64,000 nucleotides of DNA. Origin: Ciceribacter sichuanensis. Lineage in GTDB: Bacteria; Pseudomonadota; Alphaproteobacteria; Rhizobiales; Rhizobiaceae. The position numbers were made by a program, and so were the translations under genes. Positions 8,272-17,066 of this stretch are shown in pieces (positions within the stretch are counted from its first letter, which is position 1; every line of letters begins with the position of its first letter). Location of the stretch: positions 1 to 64,000 of the forward strand of contig NZ_JAMXLX010000004.1 in assembly GCF_024055605.1 (NCBI RefSeq), read 5' to 3'. The notes under the pieces were generated by a model. It did not search any database, had not been told where the DNA came from, and saw only the letters and a list, made by a program, of their open reading frames with translations.

Positions 8272-9975
8272 GTGAAGAAACTTTTGCGCGCGCTTTTTTC
8301 CAGAAGCGGTGTAAGCAAGATTACGAAGACTTGGAATGTGCACAGCAACTTTCCGAATTGGGGCGACCTTTTGGGACGCGACCATGTGGCTTCGCGAGGA
8401 AAAACGGGAACCGCCCCGAAGCAGAGGGTGTTGATTGCAACCAGTATCGGCGGTGACGCGCCATCGACCACACTGGAAAGCTTGATCGCCGTTGCTCTCA
8501 TCGAGCGCGGGGCCGAAGCGGAAGCATTGCTCTGTGATGCCAGCCTTCCGGCTTGTCTTCGAGGAAATATCAACAATTACGAAGACCCGCAGGAATTCGT
8601 CGAGCATGGACCCAAGCTTAAGTATTGCGGAGGCTGTTTTGAGAAGAGCGAGGCATCCTTCGGATCAGCGGGCATCAAGGTTCATAAATATGGCTCCTAT
8701 ATCTCGGAGGCTGAAAAAGCACAGGCCGATGTGCTTAGCAGAGAGATAAGTTTTGATGACATCGGGCAATTCGAGTTAAATGGCCTAGCGGTTGGCGAGC
8801 ATGCTCTTGCGGGGGCATTGCGCTATTTCGCAAGAGGTACGCTTGAGGGGCAACCGGATGCTGAGCCGGTGCTGCGCCGTTTCCTTAAGGGCTCGATCCT
8901 GACGGCCATCTCTGTCAGCAACCTGCTTGATCGTGAAAAATACGACGTGCTCGTATTTAGCCATGGCATTTACGTCCCGCTCGGCATTGTGGGCGAGGTC
9001 GCCCGGAAGAAGGGCGTCCGCGTTGTGAACTGGGTAACGGCCTATCGCAAGCAGCGCTTCATATTCAGTCATGGCGATACCTATCATCACACGATGATTT
9101 CCGAGCCCGTCGAGAGCTGGAGGAACATACCCTGGACGCCGGAGTTGGATAAGCGGGCCATGGACTATCTGGAAAGTCGTACCAAGGGGACGCGCGACTG
9201 GATCTGGTTCCACGAGAAGCCGGAAGAAGAGATGGCGGCGATCGCGCGCGAACTTGGGCTTGATCTGAACAAGCCGACAATTGGCTTGCTGACCAACGTC
9301 GTTTGGGATGCGCAGTTACACTTTAAGGCGAACGCTTTCCCCAACATGATTGTCTGGCTCCAGGAATCGATCAAGTATTTCGCCAAGCGCCCCGATTTGC
9401 AACTCGTCATTCGGGTGCATCCGGCTGAGATTCGCGGAACAGTCAAATCGCGTCAACGTGTGATGGATGAAATCCAGAAAGCGTTTCCGAACTTACCGCC
9501 TAATATTTTCGTGATTGCCCCGGAAAGCCCGATAAGCACTTATGCGGTCCTTGAGGTCTGTGACTCCGTCGTCATTTACGGCACCAAGACTGGCATCGAG
9601 CTAACGTCTCGCGGCATTCCTGTAATTGTCGCCGGCGAGGCGTGGATCCGCAACAAGGGTCTGACGTTGGACGCTCACAGCCAGAAAGAATACTTCGAGA
9701 TCCTCGACAGCTTGCCGATAGGACATCGGCTCGACGAGGAGGCGCGCACACAAGCTCGCAAATATGCGTATCATTTCTTTTTCAGAAGAATGATCCCATT
9801 GCCAATGGTCGTGCCGAACGAGGGCTTTCCTCCTTTCAAGATCAGCCTTGCAAACGGCGCCAGCGACCTCGCGAAAGGCAAGAGCCTCGGTTTGGATGTA
9901 ATCTGTGAAGGTATCCTTGAGGGCAAGGACTTCATTTACCCGGACGAAAAGAACATCGAGGTGCAGCTTGATTGA
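8272..9975 (+). CDS. Capsule-synthesis-like protein, paralogue 2 (putative glycosyltransferase)
   Basis: A 567-residue paralogue of the 5140-6813 product, sharing all its main blocks: LIATS, VGEHALAGALRY, HGIYVPLG, NWVTAYRK, FSHGDTYHHTM, LLTNVVWDAQLHFKANAF, IRVHPAE, YGTKTGIEL, VAGEAWIRNKG and FFRRMIPL. I chose GTG at 8272 because GGAGAG lies five bases upstream; the ATGs at 8224 and 8233 have none. With that start the shared cysteines are C88, C95 and C119-x-x-C122. The conserved HPAE and GTK/GEAW blocks suggest a GT-B-like transferase related to capsule-synthesis proteins (inference). The function is not established. The next gene probably starts inside its last codons. Confidence 0.72.
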   Translation: MKKLLRALFSRSGVSKITKTWNVHSNFPNWGDLLGRDHVASRGKTGTAPKQRVLIATSIGGDAPSTTLESLIAVALIERGAEAEALLCDASLPACLRGNINNYEDPQEFVEHGPKLKYCGGCFEKSEASFGSAGIKVHKYGSYISEAEKAQADVLSREISFDDIGQFELNGLAVGEHALAGALRYFARGTLEGQPDAEPVLRRFLKGSILTAISVSNLLDREKYDVLVFSHGIYVPLGIVGEVARKKGVRVVNWVTAYRKQRFIFSHGDTYHHTMISEPVESWRNIPWTPELDKRAMDYLESRTKGTRDWIWFHEKPEEEMAAIARELGLDLNKPTIGLLTNVVWDAQLHFKANAFPNMIVWLQESIKYFAKRPDLQLVIRVHPAEIRGTVKSRQRVMDEIQKAFPNLPPNIFVIAPESPISTYAVLEVCDSVVIYGTKTGIELTSRGIPVIVAGEAWIRNKGLTLDAHSQKEYFEILDSLPIGHRLDEEARTQARKYAYHFFFRRMIPLPMVVPNEGFPPFKISLANGASDLAKGKSLGLDVICEGILEGKDFIYPDEKNIEVQLD

Positions 9976-10684
9976 TGTGCTGCGAAGGCATCTTGCCAGA
10001 ATAGGGCGCAAAGTCAGGGCTTCCGCCAAGACTGCAATCGAGAGCAGTCCTGCGCGCCCTGTCGTTTCGAAGACGGGATTGTTTCAGGGGAATGTGGCAC
10101 GCTCCCATCCTGCCGTGAAATGTGGAGAATCCATTCTCGACAAAGGCTTTGGCGTCGAATTCAGAACCGACAGGAATGAGCCCTGCGTCGAGATTGGGAA
10201 TGAATGCATTTTGAAATGCAAGATCATTTTCGAAACGGATACTGGGTCCGTCAAAATCGGTGACGGATGCTATATCGGTGGCACACGGATAATATCCGCG
10301 CAATCGGTGGAGATCGGCAACTGGGTAACCATGGCCTGGGGAATTATGATCTACGACCATAATTCCCACTCTCTTGATTTCCGAGAAAGGATCAACGACC
10401 AGAAGCGGCAGCTGAAAGACTGGGGCTCTGGGAATTTTATTAGGAACAAGAACTGGGACGTCGTTGATAAGAAACCAATTCGCATCGGTGACTACGCCTG
10501 GATTGGTTTTGATGCGGTAATATTAAAAGGCGTGACAATCGGAGAAGGTGCGGTCGTGGGTGCGCGATCCGTGGTAACGCGTGACGTTGAGCCTTGGACT
10601 GTCGTAGCAGGAAATCCCGCCCAGGTGGTAAAGCGCCTGACTCCGGGTGAACCGCTGACGTCCGGCGATCTGAGTGAGATCTAG
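9968..10684 (+). CDS. Hexapeptide-repeat acetyltransferase
   Basis: The C-terminal part shows left-handed beta-helix hexapeptide repeats (IGDGCYIGG, IGNWVTM, IGDYAWIGFDAVILKGVTI, IGEGAVVGARSVV) and the end typical of WbbJ/maltose O-acetyltransferase relatives (DVEPWTVVAGNPAQVVKR). Such enzymes use acetyl-CoA to acetylate a sugar, usually as trimers in the cytoplasm. The stretch MIYDHNSHSLDF holds the conserved histidine loop. The start is uncertain: TTG at 9968 has GAGGTG four bases before it, GTG at 9977 is the alternative, and longer forms would run deep into the previous gene. It may acetylate a sugar residue of the polysaccharide before export, which would complement the separate AlgI/AlgJ-type pair. 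Confidence 0.85.
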   Translation: MIDVLRRHLARIGRKVRASAKTAIESSPARPVVSKTGLFQGNVARSHPAVKCGESILDKGFGVEFRTDRNEPCVEIGNECILKCKIIFETDTGSVKIGDGCYIGGTRIISAQSVEIGNWVTMAWGIMIYDHNSHSLDFRERINDQKRQLKDWGSGNFIRNKNWDVVDKKPIRIGDYAWIGFDAVILKGVTIGEGAVVGARSVVTRDVEPWTVVAGNPAQVVKRLTPGEPLTSGDLSEI

Positions 10685-10695
10685 TTTCGCAGGAG

Positions 10696-11613
10696 ATGGT
10701 GCGGGTGGAGAGTGTAATAGTTGTCGGCGCTGCGGGCTTTCTGGGTAAAGAAGTCTCCCGCCTTTGCCAGAAACAGGGACTGACGACGATCGGGGTGGAC
10801 ATCAACCCTCCCGAAGAGGGGGAACTCTTTTCCCGCTTTCATGTGGTCAAGCAAGGCGACCTCAATATCGGCTCAATTCTATCGAGCATTAAGCCTACCT
10901 ATGTCATTAACCTCGCCGGCAACGCCGATGTGAGCCGTTCGGTGAAGGAACCCCGCTTCGATTTCAATCTGTCCGTGGACCTGTTTTCCAGTCTTCTGGA
11001 GCAGGTGCGTCAGTTGTCACCGGAAACCAAGGTCCTTCTAGCGTCGAGTGCCGCAATCTATGGGCAGCCACGTGAATTGCCCATTTTGGAAACTATGCAG
11101 CCTCGGCCCATTTCTCCTTATGGCTACCATAAGTGGATGTGTGAGTTGCTGACGCAGGAATATCACGCCATTTACGGAACAAGGGTTGCTGCCCTTCGCG
11201 TATTTTCCGCCTATGGCGCAGGGCTCAGAAAGCAGATCTTTTGGGACTTGTGCAGGAAGTGCGCTGTTGATAGGGAAATCCAGCTAAGCGGCGACGGAAC
11301 GGAGTCACGTGATTTTATCCACGTGAACGACATAGCCAGCGCCATATTGTGCATCCTGCGCAACTCGCCGTTTTGCGGCGAAGCCATAAATGTGGCAAGC
11401 GGTCGGGAGACGTCCATCAGAGAAATTGCCGAACTCGTCATTGGAGGTTTCGGCATGGATTGCAGTTGCCTTTCGTTTTCAGGTCTTCAGCGAGCAGGGG
11501 ATCCGAAGAACTGGCGAGCCGACGTATCTAAGTTGGGCACGCTCGGATTTACGCCGTCAATGGATCTGAAGCGAGGCGTCGCCAGCTACGTGGAGTGGTT
11601 TAGAAGTCTATGA
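10696..11613 (+). CDS. NAD-dependent sugar epimerase/dehydratase
   Basis: A 305-residue extended SDR protein. GAAGFLG near residues 11-17 binds NAD, SSAAIYG carries the catalytic serine region and YGYHK is the YxxxK pair. SRDFIHVNDIA is the typical distal motif of nucleotide-sugar epimerases. It should act on a nucleotide-activated sugar for the polysaccharide. The sequence does not fix whether it is a 4-epimerase, 4,6-dehydratase or 4-reductase. Its stop overlaps the start of the next gene (ATGA), indicating coupled translation. It differs clearly from fcl and gmd in this window, so it likely makes a second precursor. Confidence 0.88.
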   Translation: MVRVESVIVVGAAGFLGKEVSRLCQKQGLTTIGVDINPPEEGELFSRFHVVKQGDLNIGSILSSIKPTYVINLAGNADVSRSVKEPRFDFNLSVDLFSSLLEQVRQLSPETKVLLASSAAIYGQPRELPILETMQPRPISPYGYHKWMCELLTQEYHAIYGTRVAALRVFSAYGAGLRKQIFWDLCRKCAVDREIQLSGDGTESRDFIHVNDIASAILCILRNSPFCGEAINVASGRETSIREIAELVIGGFGMDCSCLSFSGLQRAGDPKNWRADVSKLGTLGFTPSMDLKRGVASYVEWFRSL

Positions 11614-13928
11614 AAATACTTGTTTATTTGACAGGCGGCGCGCACTGGCTTGGTGGAGTGCAATACACCAGAAATCTCCTGAAAGCGATCTGTTCTCTGC
11701 CGGTGGCAGAGCAGCCGGAGATTGTTCTGAAGATTGGCCGGAAGAATAAAGACCTGAATTTCGAGACGGAATTCAAAGGCCAACCGAACATCGTTCTGGA
11801 TGGTCCTGTGCCTACGAAAAACGGAAAGCTTTCCCGTGGCATCGATTTTCTGCGCCGCGTGCTCCGGCGCTACATGTCTATGGATCTCCCAGGGGTGCTT
11901 ATGCGCGCCGACGAGTGCAGCGTGGCTTTTCCCGTAAAAGGCCCAGGCGTGCTCGGAAGCGCTCAAAACGTCTACTGGATTCCCGATTTTCAGTACAAAC
12001 ATTTCCCGGAATTCTTCTCCGATGAAGAACGCCGCTCTCGAGATGAAATGTACAACAAAATGCTGTCCGAGGATGGCGTTCTTGTACTGAGTAGTGAAGC
12101 TGTACAAAGGGACTTTCTGAGATTTTTCCCCCAGTTTGCGGATAAGGCTGTTCGCGTTCTTCGGTTTTGCACAGTCATCGACAGCGCTGCTTTTTCCGCG
12201 GATGCCGCTGAGGTTTGCCGAAAATACGGTCTGCCGGAAAAATTCGTTTATCTCCCCAATCAGCTTTGGCAGCACAAAGGCTTCGAGACGGCATTCGAAG
12301 CCATTGGCATTCTGCGCGATCAGGGACTTGAATTGCCGTTGGTCAGTACCGGAAATAAAGACGATTATCGCAATTCGGGGCATTTCCAGCGCCTTGAAAG
12401 CATTCTGAAGGAGCATGGTGTCGAGCAGCAGATAATCATGCTGGGCATGATCCCACGTGAAGATCAGCTTCAGATCTTTCGCCGTGCTGCGTTGGTACTC
12501 CAGCCTTCCCGGTTCGAAGGTTGGAGTACTTCGGTCGAGGATGCCCGTGCTTTGGGCAAGCACATCGTCGTGTCCGATATCGACGTCCATGTGGAGCAGG
12601 ATCCTCCGAACGCCACATTCTTCAAGACCGGGGACGCGAATGACCTGGCGGAAAAGCTCAAGGCCGTTTGGCATGTGTCCAGTGCCGGACCTGATGGCGA
12701 AATGGAAATGGCCGCCCGCCTAGCAGCCAAGAAGCGAGCTAGGCAATACGCGCGCGATTTTATCAAGATCATGACCGAGGTGCACGAGGCGCGTTGGGTG
12801 AAGAGCCTGAGTCGAGCAGAACAGGAACAAGAGTTCCTGAAGTTGGCGGCGCTGCACCAATTGTTGCCGGAAACACTGCGCTCCGATGCGGTGGGGCCGC
12901 GTTTCTCAAAATTGGTCCGGCATCGACGAGAGCTTTTCCATCCGGCCGGAAAGTATGCGCTCAAGCAGGTGGTCTCGACGACAGGACTGAGTCTCAATGT
13001 CAATATCGGCGATCACCTAGGCTGCGATCTTTATTATGGCATGTTCAATGAGCAATCCGAGTATGCTCTTTTCAACGCATTGATCAAACCGGGCGACGTT
13101 GTCATCGACGTGGGAGCCAATATTGGCCTCTACAGCTTGCTGGGTGCTCTCAGGGCCGGGCCGGGCGGCCGTGTTGTGGCGTTTGAACCCGCCCAGCGCG
13201 CGATAGACCTGCTACGGAAAAACATCACGGCCAACAAGCTCGATGCGCAGATAAATCTGCTCCCCATATGCGTCGGCTCGCAGAACGGCGTAACTTCATT
13301 CTATGAGGCGGAGCAGACCAGCTTCAGCGGGATTATAAATACCGGTCGTTCCGCGGTGGATAGCGTAAGGGAAGTTCCGGTACGGCGGCTTGATGATGTC
13401 CTTCCTGAAATAGGGATTTTGGAAATCGCCTTCATCAAGATCGACGTTGAGGGCACTGAAGCGCAGGTCCTTGAAGGCGCGGTGGGCACACTGGAGCGAT
13501 CGGATGCGATCATTGAGCTGGAGATCTCCACCAAGAACAGCAATCCCGCAGAAAAAGAGGAGATGTTGGCGTGTCTCACGCTTCTCGAAGAGAAGCTTGG
13601 CTACGTTGCCTATTGCATTTCCGGTGACCTGAAGAGATTGGTCCGCTTTGGCAGCATGAGCGAAATTTTTGACGCTGCCGCAATTACGCGACGCAATAAC
13701 TACTTTCTGGTTCGGAAGACGCACGATAAGGCAGCGTTGATCGAACGCACTTTCGCCGCCTGCCAACCATCGCTACTACGTCCGAACCAATTTTTCGGCG
13801 GCCGTTTTGCTGGCAAATTGTCGCGCAATGAACTCAAGGCGCTTCAATGGGCGGAACGAGAGCGTGGCATTTTGGCCATCGACAGAGCGGACAACGCGTT
13901 TAAGCGCAACGAAATGTTGTCACGATGA
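11610..13928 (+). CDS. Fusion of family 4 glycosyltransferase and FkbM-type methyltransferase
   Basis: A 772-residue two-domain protein. Residues 1 to about 395 form a GT-B glycosyltransferase: GGVQYTRNL near the start, YLPNQLWQHKGFETAFEA at 214-231 as the nucleotide-sugar block, and SRFEGWSTSVEDA at 300-312. In the last, the usual second glutamate of EX7E is an aspartate. After a linker, residues about 465-690 carry an FkbM-type SAM-dependent methyltransferase: VIDVGANIGLYS at 498-509 (SAM loop), AFEP at 524-527 and FIKIDVEG further on. FkbM enzymes usually O-methylate sugars. The fusion implies adding a sugar and methylating it, or capping the chain, on one protein. The region is free of stops and frameshifts, so the fusion is real. 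Confidence 0.88.
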   Translation: MKILVYLTGGAHWLGGVQYTRNLLKAICSLPVAEQPEIVLKIGRKNKDLNFETEFKGQPNIVLDGPVPTKNGKLSRGIDFLRRVLRRYMSMDLPGVLMRADECSVAFPVKGPGVLGSAQNVYWIPDFQYKHFPEFFSDEERRSRDEMYNKMLSEDGVLVLSSEAVQRDFLRFFPQFADKAVRVLRFCTVIDSAAFSADAAEVCRKYGLPEKFVYLPNQLWQHKGFETAFEAIGILRDQGLELPLVSTGNKDDYRNSGHFQRLESILKEHGVEQQIIMLGMIPREDQLQIFRRAALVLQPSRFEGWSTSVEDARALGKHIVVSDIDVHVEQDPPNATFFKTGDANDLAEKLKAVWHVSSAGPDGEMEMAARLAAKKRARQYARDFIKIMTEVHEARWVKSLSRAEQEQEFLKLAALHQLLPETLRSDAVGPRFSKLVRHRRELFHPAGKYALKQVVSTTGLSLNVNIGDHLGCDLYYGMFNEQSEYALFNALIKPGDVVIDVGANIGLYSLLGALRAGPGGRVVAFEPAQRAIDLLRKNITANKLDAQINLLPICVGSQNGVTSFYEAEQTSFSGIINTGRSAVDSVREVPVRRLDDVLPEIGILEIAFIKIDVEGTEAQVLEGAVGTLERSDAIIELEISTKNSNPAEKEEMLACLTLLEEKLGYVAYCISGDLKRLVRFGSMSEIFDAAAITRRNNYFLVRKTHDKAALIERTFAACQPSLLRPNQFFGGRFAGKLSRNELKALQWAERERGILAIDRADNAFKRNEMLSR

Positions 13929-13980
13929 TGTTCCCCCATCATCGGCGCCAACTCCGCGATAAAATCAGAAGAAACCAGAC

Positions 13981-14802
13981 ATGACACGAGAAACGATAAT
14001 CCGTCCCCCCAATCTCTATGCTTTCGTTAGCTTTCGAGAGTTATGGTCTTATCGCGGCCTCTTGCGCTCAATGGTTCGGCGTGAGCTGAAATCCGAATTC
14101 AACCAACAGTATCTCGCCTATGTCTGGCCGATTTTTCGACCTGTTCTGATGGTGATTCTTTTCGGTCTTTTTCGTCATTATTCGCAGGCGAATACTGGGG
14201 TCGAAATTCCCTATCTGCTCTATGTCTATAGCGGCCTGATCCTCTGGTTCAAATTTACCGAAAGCGTCCAGGACACCTCTTCATCGGTCAAGCGGAATGC
14301 AGGTTTGATCAAGAAAGTGTACTTCCCAAAAATCCTTTCACCACTAAGCTCGATCCTGTCGAATCTAGTGACGTTTTCGATAAGCGCGATTCCGCTGGTC
14401 ATCATGATGATCTTCTTCAACACATTTCCCGGTTGGAACGTGTTACTGCTGCCGTTGGTCATATTGCAGTTGGCTCTTATGACCCTTGGCGTCGGTTGCA
14501 TTTTCGCTGTCCTGGGCCTTGGCAACGGTGACTGGGATCGCTTCTTGGGACATTTGCTGTATATCGGCTTGTTTGTGTCCCCCGTTATCTACGCACCTGC
14601 AATGATGCCCGCAGACGCCCAATTTTTCTATTCCCTGAATCCGATGGTCGGCCTTCTCATGGCATTCCGGGCAACGCTATTTGCGGATTTCGCACTGCCG
14701 GTAAATTTGTGGCTTTATTCGATGGCGTTCACTGTGGTTGTGGCGCTGCTTGGTCTGGCGGTTTTCTATCGCCGTGAAAAATACATTGTCGACAGGTTGT
14801 AG
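13981..14802 (+). CDS. ABC-2 type polysaccharide exporter, permease (Wzm/KpsM-like)
   Basis: A 273-residue integral membrane protein of the ABC-2 family with about six hydrophobic segments. The early amphipathic part (SMVRRELKSEFNQQYLAYVW) matches the cytoplasmic entry typical of Wzm and TagG-like permeases. The last segment ends in YRREKYIVDRL. With the ATPase encoded two bases downstream it should move lipid-linked polysaccharide across the inner membrane. The pairing with an extended Wzt-like ATPase favours an O-antigen-type exporter over a group 2 capsule system (inference). A 52-base spacer separates it from the fusion gene. Confidence 0.92.
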   Translation: MTRETIIRPPNLYAFVSFRELWSYRGLLRSMVRRELKSEFNQQYLAYVWPIFRPVLMVILFGLFRHYSQANTGVEIPYLLYVYSGLILWFKFTESVQDTSSSVKRNAGLIKKVYFPKILSPLSSILSNLVTFSISAIPLVIMMIFFNTFPGWNVLLLPLVILQLALMTLGVGCIFAVLGLGNGDWDRFLGHLLYIGLFVSPVIYAPAMMPADAQFFYSLNPMVGLLMAFRATLFADFALPVNLWLYSMAFTVVVALLGLAVFYRREKYIVDRL

Positions 14803-14804
14803 TC

Positions 14805-16148
14805 ATGAGTGAAACGGTCGTTACTGTAACAGGCCTGGGAAAATCATACCCACTCGCCCAAAACCTAGCTGGTAAAGAAAAGAAGAAATTCTCGCTGCCG
14901 CGATTGATTGGTTCGCGGCAATCGGAGGAGAACATTCATTGGGCGCTGAAGGATGTATCCTTCTCGGTGAATCGTGGCGAGCGCATTGGAATCGTCGGTC
15001 GCAACGGAGCGGGAAAGTCCACCCTGCTCAAGATCATGTCGCGGGTGACTTATCCGACGACGGGCGAGATACGGATCAAGGGAACTTTGACCTCTCTGCT
15101 CGAAGTCGGAACCGGCTTCAACGACAACCTGTCCGGCCGGGAAAATGTCTTTCTCAATGCGTCGCTTTATGGCCTTTCGCGCGAACGGACCCGGGAAAGA
15201 TTCGACGAGATCGTTGAGTTTTCCGGGGTGTCGCGCTTTATCGATACGCCATTGAAACACTACAGCAGTGGCATGCGCATGCGGCTTGCCTTCTCTGTAG
15301 CAGCTCACCTCGATCCAGACATCCTGTTGCTTGATGAAGTCCTGGCCGTAGGCGATATGGCCTTTCAGCGAAAATGCCTTGAACGCGTTGATGATCTCAC
15401 GTCGCGAGGACAGACGCTGTTTTTCGTTTCGCACAGCATGGATTCGGTCATGCGTTATTGTGATCGCTGTCTGTGGATCGAAAACGGCCAGCTACTCAAG
15501 GATGGTGACGCCGGAGAAGTCATCGAGGCTTATGTTGAGGCAGTTCTGAACGTTAAGTCCTCACTGGTACGTCCAACTCTGACCGACGCCGAAGGTAATC
15601 CTGCGTCGTCGGAGAGAAGTCCTGTCGTTGCTGCGGAAGACCGGCATGAAAACGTCGGAGATGGCACGCCAGAGAATTCGGGCAATGCACATCTGATGTC
15701 CGCACGCATTATCGATGAAGCCGGCGAGGATAAGACCCTATTCCATCTCAATGAGAAGATTGGAATAGAAATGATTTATTCCACTACGGGATCCAATACG
15801 TTTATTCCGGGCATCCATGTTTATTGCCCATTGGGCACGCATATTTTCAATGCCGTTCCGACCGGCTATGACATTGCCCATTATGCCAAGGATCGCCCGA
15901 CTGTTATTCGTTCGGTCGTCTGGGTCCCCAAGCACCTCCTCAATATCGGCACCTATTCCGTATCGTTGATGGTCTTCAATCCCTTCGACTCCCCTTTTAG
16001 GCGGTTCTTCCAGCATGAGAGGATGCTGTCGTTCCATTGTGTGGAAGCACCGTTGGGTGAGGTCTCCGCTCGTGGAGGTATGCCGCGGCCGTTTCCTGGT
16101 CCCATCCGGCCCATGCTTGATTGGACAGTGGAGGATCAACGGCAATAG
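14805..16148 (+). CDS. ABC exporter ATPase with Wzt-like C-terminal extension
   Basis: The 447-residue protein has the nucleotide-binding domain at about residues 1-245: Walker A GRNGAGKST at 65-73, signature YSSGM at 153-157, Walker B DILLLDE at 172-178 and a switch histidine in FFVSHSM. Residues about 290-440 form an extra beta-rich domain as in Wzt of ABC-dependent O-antigen systems. In E. coli O8/O9a and Klebsiella O2a relatives that domain binds the modified non-reducing end of the glycan. This suggests export of a finished, terminally modified chain; nearby methyltransferases could supply the mark. The capsule-type ATPase KpsT lacks this extension. Confidence 0.92.
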   Translation: MSETVVTVTGLGKSYPLAQNLAGKEKKKFSLPRLIGSRQSEENIHWALKDVSFSVNRGERIGIVGRNGAGKSTLLKIMSRVTYPTTGEIRIKGTLTSLLEVGTGFNDNLSGRENVFLNASLYGLSRERTRERFDEIVEFSGVSRFIDTPLKHYSSGMRMRLAFSVAAHLDPDILLLDEVLAVGDMAFQRKCLERVDDLTSRGQTLFFVSHSMDSVMRYCDRCLWIENGQLLKDGDAGEVIEAYVEAVLNVKSSLVRPTLTDAEGNPASSERSPVVAAEDRHENVGDGTPENSGNAHLMSARIIDEAGEDKTLFHLNEKIGIEMIYSTTGSNTFIPGIHVYCPLGTHIFNAVPTGYDIAHYAKDRPTVIRSVVWVPKHLLNIGTYSVSLMVFNPFDSPFRRFFQHERMLSFHCVEAPLGEVSARGGMPRPFPGPIRPMLDWTVEDQRQ

Positions 16149-16370
16149 TGGTGCCAATCACTGGCCCGCGCTCGCAAGCCAGATCAAAGGTGCCCTTTTA
16201 CACCGATCATTGGGCGGCGGACAAAGTTTGACAGCCTATTGTTCCTGGGATATACGGCGGCAGCTTGAAGGATTGCTCTCCCCGTTAAGTCGACGCGGTT
16301 ATTTGGAGTTTGACGCCGAAATTCGGATTAGGCGGTAAATCTGGCAGTTCTCGCCCGGATTGAGGTTCGT

Positions 16371-17066
16371 ATGTCAAATAAAATCAGTATGTTCGACGAT
16401 CGATACTATATCGAGATCAACGAAGCACGTTGGTCGATGGCGGAAGGTGTGCTCGATCGGCTGAAGGGTATCGAGCGGTGTTTCGATGTGGGTTGTGGAC
16501 CCGGTTGGTTTTCGGAGCGTCTGGCTGCACGCGGGCTGAATGTCTGGGGCGTCGATGGACGTCCGGAACTGGCCGAAGCTGCGGCATCGAGGGTACCCGA
16601 GGCGACGTTTTCAGCTCTTGATATCACCGATCAGAGTGTTGACCTTGGCGGTAAACAGGCTGATCTGGTTTTCTGTTTTGGTCTTCTCTACCACTTGGAA
16701 AACCCTTTCGCTGCTATCCGCAATCTGTTTCGTATGACGGAGAAGTATCTCTTCGTAGAGACACAGGTCGCGCCCGGAAAAGGCAATGATCTGATAATCA
16801 TTTCCGAGGGACGCAATCACACGCAAGGGCTGCATTTTCATGCGATTGTTCCGTCGCGAAACGCGCTCCTGAAAATGTTCTATGTTGCGGGATTTTCTTC
16901 GGTTCATAGATACGTTGGAACTGTCGACCACTCGGATTTTGTTGACAGTAGTGAACGTTTGCACCGCAGAGAAATCTTCATGGTAACTAAGAATGTCGAA
17001 TTTTCGGACGAAAGCTTCGTGCACGAACCGGATCCCACAACTCCAAAGATAGACTACTCGATATGA
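16371..17066 (+). CDS. Class I SAM-dependent methyltransferase
   Basis: A 231-residue methyltransferase. DVGCGPGWFSERLA (about residues 39-52) is the SAM-binding motif I, GVDGRPELAE follows as motif II, and DLVFCFGLLYHLENP is motif IV with the post-loop of the UbiE/Methyltransf_11 group. The substrate is unknown; the setting suggests a sugar or glycan methylation. A spacer of 222 bases from the ABC ATPase shows no gene that I can support. The stop overlaps the next start by four bases (ATGA), so it is coupled to the family 2 glycosyltransferase. Confidence 0.85.
   Translation: MSNKISMFDDRYYIEINEARWSMAEGVLDRLKGIERCFDVGCGPGWFSERLAARGLNVWGVDGRPELAEAAASRVPEATFSALDITDQSVDLGGKQADLVFCFGLLYHLENPFAAIRNLFRMTEKYLFVETQVAPGKGNDLIIISEGRNHTQGLHFHAIVPSRNALLKMFYVAGFSSVHRYVGTVDHSDFVDSSERLHRREIFMVTKNVEFSDESFVHEPDPTTPKIDYSI

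Noticed and set aside
16149..16370. A possible small gene between the ABC ATPase and the methyltransferase
   Set aside because: A short frame runs from inside the ATPase gene to 16338 but has no ribosome site, motif or similarity that I can recognise.
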